From positions 114,537-178,536 of the forward strand of contig DATLQU010000036.1 of assembly GCA_035535015.1 (NCBI GenBank): DNA of 64,000 bases. Reading direction: 5' to 3'. Positions within the stretch are counted from its first letter, which is position 1. Each line of letters opens with the position of its first letter. The stretch is from Palsa-661 sp035535015. GTDB taxonomy: Bacteria > Actinomycetota > Acidimicrobiia > Acidimicrobiales > UBA8190. Below the pieces are notes generated by a model. The model saw only the letters and a program-made list of their open reading frames with translations. It was not told the origin of the DNA and searched no databases. This document shows, piece after piece, positions 58,104 to 64,000 of this stretch. The position numbers were made by a program, and so were the translations under genes.

Positions 58104-58697
58104 GGTCCGATCACCAATAGAGATTCCGATCACCAAGAGAGAACTCGACAACCGACTTCGAGTCGACCTGTCCTCGCACTGCGTTGATTCTCACAGTGTT
58201 GAAGCACATCTCCGCCGTGCAATCACCAAAATTGAGGTTTTGGCCGAGCAACGGCGCCTCCCTGGCGATGTTCGATGTCAGTCTCGCTACCCCAGGTGGT
58301 ACGCCGAGCGCAGACCGGTTCGTGCACCGTCGGACGGGACGTGGCCGTCGCCCTCCTGCTCGACCCGGACCAACGAGCGGGGGTCCGGGAGATCTCCCGA
58401 TGGACAGCGAGGTCGGGGTGGGGGGGCGTCTCAGCCGTTGCCCGAGCAAGGCGGCCGGGGGTTGGTGAACGGCGACGGGACGCCGGCCGTGCCCGATCTG
58501 TTCGAGGCGGTGGCCGACAGCTGGGCACCGAGAGGGATCCCACTCGGAACGACCTCTCACCCCGACGGCACGGTCCGCTCGAACGGTGGAACCGGAGGGA
58601 GTCGTCCGGGTCTGGTGACGTCCGCCATGTTTGACCATCTCACCGGGTTCGTGACCCTGACCGGGATGACTAACGTGCTGCGGATGAAGGGGACCCC
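58104..58697. other. Gap without a supported gene, between the YHYH gene and pheS
   Basis: About 590 bp. An imperfect 19-bp duplication (GATCACCAATAGAGA / GATCACCAAGAGAGA, 58109-58142) lies at the YHYH promoter side. The first half is less GC-rich, the second half GC-rich. GGTGGAACC (58584-58592) recalls a T-box core, but other T-box parts are not visible. ORFs here show no family signature. It should hold the pheS promoter and leader. Confidence 0.5.
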
Positions 58698-59729
58698 GTG
58701 AGCGACGAGACCCTGGTGGCCGAGGCCGGGTCCCGGGTCGCCGCCGCCGCCTCGCTGGAGGAGCTGGCCGGGCTGGAGACGGAGCTGCTCGGGAAGAGGT
58801 CGGCCCTGGCCGGGGAGCAGAGGGCGCTGGCCGGGATGGAGCCGGACCAACGCCGTGAGGCCGGGCAACGGCTGCAGGCGGTGCGGAAGGAAATCGAAGC
58901 CCTGGTGGCCGGCCGGCGGGAGACCCTCGAGAAGGGCGCCCGGCACGACCGGTTGGCCGCCGACCGGCGCGATCTGACCGAAGTGCTGCCCGGCGACGTT
59001 TCTTGGCGGGGGCATCTCCATCTGGTGCAGCGGACGCGCGACGAACTCGAGGACGTCTTCGTGGGCATGGGCTTCTGGGTGGCCGAGGGGCCCGAGGTGG
59101 AGACCGACTGGTACAACTTCGAAGCCCTGAACATGCCGCCGGCCCACCCGGCCCGGGGGATGTGGGACACCCTCTATCTGGAGCTGGGCGAGCCGGAGAC
59201 GGTGGTGCTTCGGACCCACACGTCGCCGGTGCAGATCCGGCTGATGCAGGCGCAGTACCCGCCCGTCTACGCCGTGATGCCCGGTCGCTGCTACCGGCGC
59301 GACACGCCCGACGCCCGGCATATCCCCACCTTCAATCAGATCGAAGGCCTGGTCGTCGACCGGGGTATCTCCTTCGCCGACCTGGCCGGGACCATCGAGG
59401 CGTTCACGACCGCCTATTTCGGCCCCGATATCCACTCCCGGCTGCGGCCCTCGTATTTCCCGTTCACCGAGCCCTCGGCCGAGTACGAGATCACATGCAC
59501 CATCTGCGGGGGTGACGGCTGTCGGACCTGCTCGCAGACGGGGTGGATCGAGCTCGGCGGCTGCGGGATGGTCGATCCGGCCGTGCTGGGCGCCGTGGGG
59601 CTCGACGACGAGACGTGGTCGGGCTTCGCCTTCGGCTTCGGGATCGACCGGTGCGCGCAGATGCGGCACGAGATCCCCGACATGCGGGTATTGCTGGAGA
59701 ACGACGTCCGCCTGTTGCGGCAGATCTGA
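58698..59729 (+). CDS. pheS: Phenylalanyl-tRNA synthetase alpha subunit
   Basis: 343 residues from GTG at 58698, after AAGGGG. An N-terminal coiled coil (about 10-85) leads to the class II core: GFWVAEGPEVETDWYNFEAL, HTSPVQIRLMQAQYPPVYAV, PSYFPFTEPSAEYEITC and FAFGFGIDRCAQM. A four-Cys knuckle (CTICGGDGCRTC) is inserted before TGWIELGGCGMVDP, as in several bacterial PheS. It works as a heterotetramer with PheT. Confidence 0.97.
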   Translation: MSDETLVAEAGSRVAAAASLEELAGLETELLGKRSALAGEQRALAGMEPDQRREAGQRLQAVRKEIEALVAGRRETLEKGARHDRLAADRRDLTEVLPGDVSWRGHLHLVQRTRDELEDVFVGMGFWVAEGPEVETDWYNFEALNMPPAHPARGMWDTLYLELGEPETVVLRTHTSPVQIRLMQAQYPPVYAVMPGRCYRRDTPDARHIPTFNQIEGLVVDRGISFADLAGTIEAFTTAYFGPDIHSRLRPSYFPFTEPSAEYEITCTICGGDGCRTCSQTGWIELGGCGMVDPAVLGAVGLDDETWSGFAFGFGIDRCAQMRHEIPDMRVLLENDVRLLRQI

Positions 59730-59735
59730 GGATCT

Positions 59736-62216
59736 GTGCTCGTTCCGTTGTCGTGGTTGCGAGACTTCGCCCCCTTCGAGGGCGATCCCAAAGATCTGGC
59801 TGAGAGCCTCGACGACCTCGGCCTCGTCGTTGAGGGTATGAAACAGGTGGGGAAGGGTCTCGAAGACATCGTTGTGGCCCGGGTGCTCGAGATCAACGGC
59901 ATCGCCGGGGCCGACAAGATCCGGCAGGTGCTGGTGGACGCCGGAGCCGGCGAGCCGGTGTCGGTGGTGTGCGGGGCGTGGAACTTCGCCGTGGGTGATC
60001 TGGTGCCTCTCGCCCCGGTAGGGGCGGTGCTGCCCGGTGACTTCGCCATCGCCAAGCGGAAGATGAAAGGGGTGACCTCGAACGGGATGCTCTGTTCGGG
60101 GCGCGAGCTCGAGCTGAGCGAGGACCACGACGGGATCCTGGTGATGGGGGCCGGGGAGAACGGCGGCCCCGTGCCGGGGGAGCGTCTGGTGGACGCCCTC
60201 GGGATCGTGGCCGACGTCGTCTTCGATATCGCCGTGGAGGCCAACCGGCCCGATGCCTGGTGCATGGCCGGGGTGGCGCGGGATCTGGCCGCCCGGCTGC
60301 GGCTGCCCTTCGCCGTGCCCGATCCCCCGGAGTCACCGGTGGCGTCGTCGGGACAGGCGGTGTCGATCGTGGTGGTGGACGACGACCTCTGCCCCCGGTT
60401 CACCGCCCGGGTGCTGACGGGAATCGAGGTGAAGGCGTCACCGGACTGGGTGGCTCGGCGGCTGACCCTGGCCGGGATGAGGCCCATCAACAACGTGGTG
60501 GACGCGTCGAACTACGTGATGCTCGAGCTCGGGCAGCCCACCCACCCCTATGACCTCGACCGGGTGGGCGGCCATGGACTGCGCATCCGGGCCGCCCGAC
60601 AGGGGGAGACGGTGACGACGCTCGACGGCGTGGAGCGTCGGATGGGCGAACGGGCCATCGGCGGATCGGACGACCGCCGGGACTGTGTGATCTGCGACGG
60701 CAACGACAACGTCCTCGGGATCGCCGGCGTGATGGGCGGGGCCAGCAGCGAGATCTCGGAGTCGACGTCGCGGGTGCTTCTCGAGGCCGCCTACTTCACG
60801 CCCATGGCCATCGCCCGGACGACCAAGCGGCTGGGACTGCGGTCGGAGGCGTCGGCCCGGTTCGAACGGGGATGTGACCCGGAAGGGATCGACCGGGCCA
60901 CCCGTCGACTGTGCGAGATCCTGGGTCTGACATCCGGAGAGCGGTTCCGGGTCGACGGCTCGGTCATCGACGTCCGGGGAGACGTACCGACACCGAGCAA
61001 GGTCCGGGTGCGCACGGCGCGGGTGAACGGCATCCTCGGAACCGGTCTCGACGACGAGGCGGTGACGGGCTATCTGGAGCGGATCGAGTTCGGCTGCCGG
61101 TCCGCCGGGCCGGGGCAGATCGAGGTGACCGTACCGACGTTCCGCCCCGACACGAGCCGGGAGATCGACGTCATCGAAGAGGTGGCCCGGCATCATGGCT
61201 ACTCCGCCCTGCCCCGGCGCCGGCCGACCGCACCCCAGGTCGGTCGTCTGACGACGTACCAGAACGAGCGCCGTCTGGTCCGGGCCGTGGTGGCCGGGTT
61301 CGGCGCCCACGAGGCGTGGACACCGTCACTGCTGGCTCCCGGTGATCACGGCCGGGTGGGCCTCGGTGACGAGGGCGTCTGCGTGGCCAACCCCCTGGTT
61401 CCCGACGAGTCGGTCCTGCGACGCAGTCTGTTGCCCGGCATGGTGAAGGCGCTCGCTTTTAACGCGGCGCGGCGCCAGGACGACATGCGGCTGTTCGAGA
61501 TCGGACACGTCTTCCCGCCCCCCGACGCGGCGCGGGTCGCCGGTGCCTTCGCCCGGACAGGGGAGACGGTGATCGACGAACGCGAGATGTTGGGCATCGC
61601 TTTCGCCGGCTCCGGCGACGATGCCGGTACGGCCTCCGGAGCCTGGATGGCCCTGGCCGAGGCGGTCGGGGTGGACGAGATCGACCTGATCCAGTCGGTG
61701 GGCACCGATGCCGGTGAGGGCACCCCCGGCGGGCTTCATCCCACGCGGGCCGGCCGGCTGGTGATACGGGGGTCGGGAGCTGTCCTCGGGGTGGTGGGGG
61801 AAGTCGACCCGGGGGTGCTCGACGCCTTCGGCGTGGACTCCGAACGCCGTCGGGTGGGGTGGTTGGAGATCGATCTCGACGTGTTGCTGCACGACGGGCA
61901 TCGCCGGGTGCAGGTCGTGGCCGCCGTGAGCCGCTTCCCGTCGAGCGACGTGGACCTGGCCTTCGTGGTCGATGACACCGTCGCCGCCGGCGAGCTGTCC
62001 CAGACGCTTCACCGGGCGGGGGGCGGGTTACTGCAGGAGTCGACGCTCTTCGACGTCTACCGGGGCTCCGGCGTGCCCGTCGGGGCCCGGAGCCTGGCCT
62101 ACCGTTTGCGTTTCTGCTCTCTCGAACACACCCTGACCGACGGCGAAGTGGGGGAACTGCGCCGGCGCCTCATCGAGGCCGTGGAGCAGGCGCACGGGGC
62201 GACACTGCGCGCCTGA
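59736..62216 (+). CDS. pheT: Phenylalanyl-tRNA synthetase beta subunit
   Basis: 826 residues from GTG at 59736, six bases after pheS. Domains in order: N-terminal PLSWLRDFAPFEG, the tRNA-binding OB fold (about 38-150, VVCGAWNFAVGDLVPLAPVG), B3/B4 editing domain, B5 (about 410-480, PTFRPDTSREIDVIEEVARH) and the C-terminal anticodon-binding FDX-ACB domain (VSRFPSSDVDLAFVVDDTV to the end). Confidence 0.97.
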   Translation: MLVPLSWLRDFAPFEGDPKDLAESLDDLGLVVEGMKQVGKGLEDIVVARVLEINGIAGADKIRQVLVDAGAGEPVSVVCGAWNFAVGDLVPLAPVGAVLPGDFAIAKRKMKGVTSNGMLCSGRELELSEDHDGILVMGAGENGGPVPGERLVDALGIVADVVFDIAVEANRPDAWCMAGVARDLAARLRLPFAVPDPPESPVASSGQAVSIVVVDDDLCPRFTARVLTGIEVKASPDWVARRLTLAGMRPINNVVDASNYVMLELGQPTHPYDLDRVGGHGLRIRAARQGETVTTLDGVERRMGERAIGGSDDRRDCVICDGNDNVLGIAGVMGGASSEISESTSRVLLEAAYFTPMAIARTTKRLGLRSEASARFERGCDPEGIDRATRRLCEILGLTSGERFRVDGSVIDVRGDVPTPSKVRVRTARVNGILGTGLDDEAVTGYLERIEFGCRSAGPGQIEVTVPTFRPDTSREIDVIEEVARHHGYSALPRRRPTAPQVGRLTTYQNERRLVRAVVAGFGAHEAWTPSLLAPGDHGRVGLGDEGVCVANPLVPDESVLRRSLLPGMVKALAFNAARRQDDMRLFEIGHVFPPPDAARVAGAFARTGETVIDEREMLGIAFAGSGDDAGTASGAWMALAEAVGVDEIDLIQSVGTDAGEGTPGGLHPTRAGRLVIRGSGAVLGVVGEVDPGVLDAFGVDSERRRVGWLEIDLDVLLHDGHRRVQVVAAVSRFPSSDVDLAFVVDDTVAAGELSQTLHRAGGGLLQESTLFDVYRGSGVPVGARSLAYRLRFCSLEHTLTDGEVGELRRRLIEAVEQAHGATLRA

Positions 62217-62303
62217 GCCGGTCCGTTTCCTTCGACGGCTTCCGGTGGATCCGGTCCGTCCGATGTGCGGCCGTGCACAAGCGGGGGGTACCGTCACAGG
62301 GCG

Positions 62304-63152
62304 ATGGTCCCCGTCGTCTCGCCGCCGGCGCCTGTGCTCGGAAAGGCGACTGAAGCTCCCCGGCGCCGAGGTCGGGTCGTCCGGCTGATCGTGGTCGTGG
62401 CGGCAGTGGCCGTTCTCGCCGGCGTCTTGGCCACGACTCTCGGCACCGACGCTCCGGGTCCACCATCGAGCAGCGTGGGCATCGCCGAGAACCGGCCCGT
62501 GCCGGCGTCGGTGTTGCGGATCCCCCTGGTCGACGAGCACGGACAGGCGACCTCGTTGGGCGCTTTCCGGGGCAAGATCGTGGTGCTGGCGTCGTTCCTG
62601 ACCTCGTGCCAAGAGACGTGTCCGCTCACCACCGGCGCCTTCCTGGACATGGGCCGCGACCTGGCCGCCGCCGGCATGGCTTCGAAGGTGGTCTTCATCG
62701 AGGCCAGTGTGGATCCGGGTCGGGACCTTCCCGGGCGCCTGGCCGCCTACGGACGGACCACCGGAGCGAACTGGCCGCTGCTGACGGGGACGCCGTCGAA
62801 TATGCAGGCGCTGTGGAGCTCCTTCGGGATCTACTCCAAGAAGGTGGCGGAGGCCAACCCCCCGGGAGTCGACTGGCAGACGGGGAAGCCCTACACCTAT
62901 GACGTCGATCACTCCGACGGTCTGCTCGTGTTCGACCAGCAGATGCACGAACGGTTCGTGACGGGGGCGGCGCCGAACCTCGGGCAGGACGGCCTCCCGA
63001 CGACGCTCAAGGCAATGCTCGACGCCCAGGGTTTGCACAACCTGGCCCATCCTGGGCGTGGATCGTGGACCATCCCCGAGGGACTCCAGGCCATCGGCTG
63101 GGTGGCCGGCCGTCGCATCCCCCAGGTGAGCAGCATCCCCCGGGTGAATTGA
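62304..63152 (+). CDS. SCO1/SenC-type copper chaperone
   Basis: 282 residues from ATG at 62304. One N-terminal membrane helix (about 28-50, LIVVVAAVAVLAGVLATTLG) is followed by a thioredoxin-like domain. It has the copper ligands CQETC (near 112-116) and the distant His in DVDHSDGLLVFD. It would act outside the membrane in assembling the CuA site of cytochrome oxidase, which fits the ctaG-type gene 12 bp downstream. Confidence 0.93.
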   Translation: MVPVVSPPAPVLGKATEAPRRRGRVVRLIVVVAAVAVLAGVLATTLGTDAPGPPSSSVGIAENRPVPASVLRIPLVDEHGQATSLGAFRGKIVVLASFLTSCQETCPLTTGAFLDMGRDLAAAGMASKVVFIEASVDPGRDLPGRLAAYGRTTGANWPLLTGTPSNMQALWSSFGIYSKKVAEANPPGVDWQTGKPYTYDVDHSDGLLVFDQQMHERFVTGAAPNLGQDGLPTTLKAMLDAQGLHNLAHPGRGSWTIPEGLQAIGWVAGRRIPQVSSIPRVN

Positions 63153-63164
63153 GGGCCAGGGACC

Positions 63165-64000
63165 GTGCTTCTGGCTGATGCAATCTCACCCCATGTCTCG
63201 CTCCACACCCTGCTGACCCGATTCCAGACCGACTGGCTCAACCTCCTGGCCCTGGCCATCGAAGTGGGCCTGGCCGTCTGGTACCTGGTGTCGGTGCGCC
63301 GGCTGGAGGCTCGGGGCCGCGGCTGGTCGGGCCGGCGGACGGCCTGTTTCGTGGGCGGGACGGTGCTCGTGATCGTCGCCGTGCAGTCGGGGCTCGCCTC
63401 TTACGACGACCAGGTCTTCTGGATCCATGTCATCCAGCACCTGCTGCTGATGAACTTCGCCCCCATCCTGTTCGCTCTGAGTGCCCCCATGACCCTGGCC
63501 CTTCAGGCATCGAGCCGCCGGACCCAGGGAATCCTGCTCCGGGTCCTGCATCACCCGGTGGTCGAATTCATCACCAACCCGGTCGTCGTCGTGGTGGGCG
63601 CCTACGGGACGATGCTCGTCTACTTCCTGACCCCCTTCTACAACTTCTCGCTCGAACACCCCTGGGTCCACGATCTGACCCATCTGCACTTCCTGATCTC
63701 GGGGGCCCTGTTCTGGTGGATCGTCATCGGCCGTGACCCGTCGCGGTGGCGGCCGTCGTTCCCGGCCAAGCTCGGCGTCCTGGCCGCCGGCATTCCGGTG
63801 AACGCCATCCTCGGGGTCTCGCTGACCGGGGCCACGGCCTCCATCGCCCCGCACTTCCACAGCCTGGGTGACACGCACGTCGGGGGGTCGATCCTCTGGG
63901 TGGTGGGGGAGTTGACGACACTGATCGCCATGGGGATCGTCCTCTACCAGTGGATGCAGTTCGAGGAACGGGTGGCGGTGCGGGCCGACCGCCGGGCCGC
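63165..64000 (+). CDS. CtaG-type cytochrome c oxidase assembly protein, partial (runs off window)
   Basis: An open frame from GTG at 63165 continues past the window end (278 residues seen). It has about six or seven hydrophobic helices. HVIQHLLLMNFAPILFALSA, FYNFSLEHPWVHDLTHLHFL and LFWWIVIGRDP are typical of the caa3-type CtaG family. It follows the SCO1 gene closely, so the two probably form a heme-copper oxidase assembly unit. The C-terminus is not visible. Confidence 0.92.
   Translation, partial: MLLADAISPHVSLHTLLTRFQTDWLNLLALAIEVGLAVWYLVSVRRLEARGRGWSGRRTACFVGGTVLVIVAVQSGLASYDDQVFWIHVIQHLLLMNFAPILFALSAPMTLALQASSRRTQGILLRVLHHPVVEFITNPVVVVVGAYGTMLVYFLTPFYNFSLEHPWVHDLTHLHFLISGALFWWIVIGRDPSRWRPSFPAKLGVLAAGIPVNAILGVSLTGATASIAPHFHSLGDTHVGGSILWVVGELTTLIAMGIVLYQWMQFEERVAVRADRRA

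Noticed and set aside
58577..58640. T-box leader upstream of pheS (GGTGGAACC)
   Set aside because: Only part of the T-box matches; the base expected to pair with the tRNA discriminator does not suit tRNA-Phe, and no stem I specifier loop or U-rich terminator could be found.
1..64000. tRNA or rRNA genes
   Set aside because: No cloverleaf-like segments with CCA ends or rRNA signatures were recognised when reading gaps on both strands; an automated scan could still find something missed.

Overview
The window is about 64 kb of very GC-rich, densely coding chromosomal DNA. Most genes run on the + strand in long chains with ATGA, GTGA or TGATG overlaps. Several markers point to Actinomycetota: a bacterial proteasome activator (Bpa), an actinobacterial integration host factor (mIHF), DUF3151, a PriA without helicase motifs, DUF222/HNH, and the order aroC-aroK-aroB-aroQ-pepP-efp-nusB-pyrR-pyrB-pyrC-carA-carB. 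Class Acidimicrobiia is my best guess; this is inference, because no rRNA gene is present. I see no tRNA, rRNA, CRISPR array or insertion sequence.

Layout. 1-12.3 kb: partial sigma factor (-), histidine phosphatase, membrane protein (-), Rrf2 regulator (-), phosphodiesterase, Bpa, dnaE, two unknown proteins and a YyaL-type protein (-). 12.3-16.4 kb: SDR, tyrS, then a coupled string of small proteins ending in a flavin reductase. 16.4-20.6 kb: mostly - strand, with a tight three-gene operon ATP-grasp / CCAEP-tail radical SAM / cysteine-rich DUF3109-like protein, divergent from an NfuA-like Fe-S protein. I rank this operon as the best candidate for an undescribed pathway. 21.4-27.6 kb: prepilin peptidase, shikimate genes, aminopeptidase, efp, nusB. 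27.7-28.6 kb: an XRE plus nucleotidyltransferase module splits nusB from pyrR. 28.6-37.9 kb: PyrR leader and the complete UMP operon. 37.9-51.6 kb: mihF, gmk, rpoZ, coaBC, metK, priA, an aldehyde dehydrogenase, def, fmt, rpe, ribD, ribBA, ribH, hisG and a cold-shock-like gene. 51.6-54 kb: an accessory island on the - strand with a second helix-turn-helix plus nucleotidyltransferase pair and a DUF222/HNH gene. 54-64 kb: DUF1844-like gene, infC-rpmI-rplT-trmH, a secreted YHYH protein, pheS-pheT, SCO1 and a partial ctaG.

The core genes are housekeeping: replication, translation, and synthesis of chorismate, UMP, CoA, SAM and riboflavin. Four features cut across this. (1) Short tandem repeats of 13-21 bp in 2-4 copies sit repeatedly on gene junctions, often overlapping a stop codon. 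(2) Several starts look non-canonical: gmk and the trmH-type methyltransferase on CTG inside a CTGA overlap, and infC on ATC. (3) Two unrelated DNA-binding proteins are each coupled to a nucleotidyltransferase in AT-richer DNA, as in toxin-antitoxin modules. (4) RpoZ, IF-3 and L20 carry long low-complexity C-terminal tails. RibE, PyrK, RsmB and HisE are absent from places where neighbours would suggest them.
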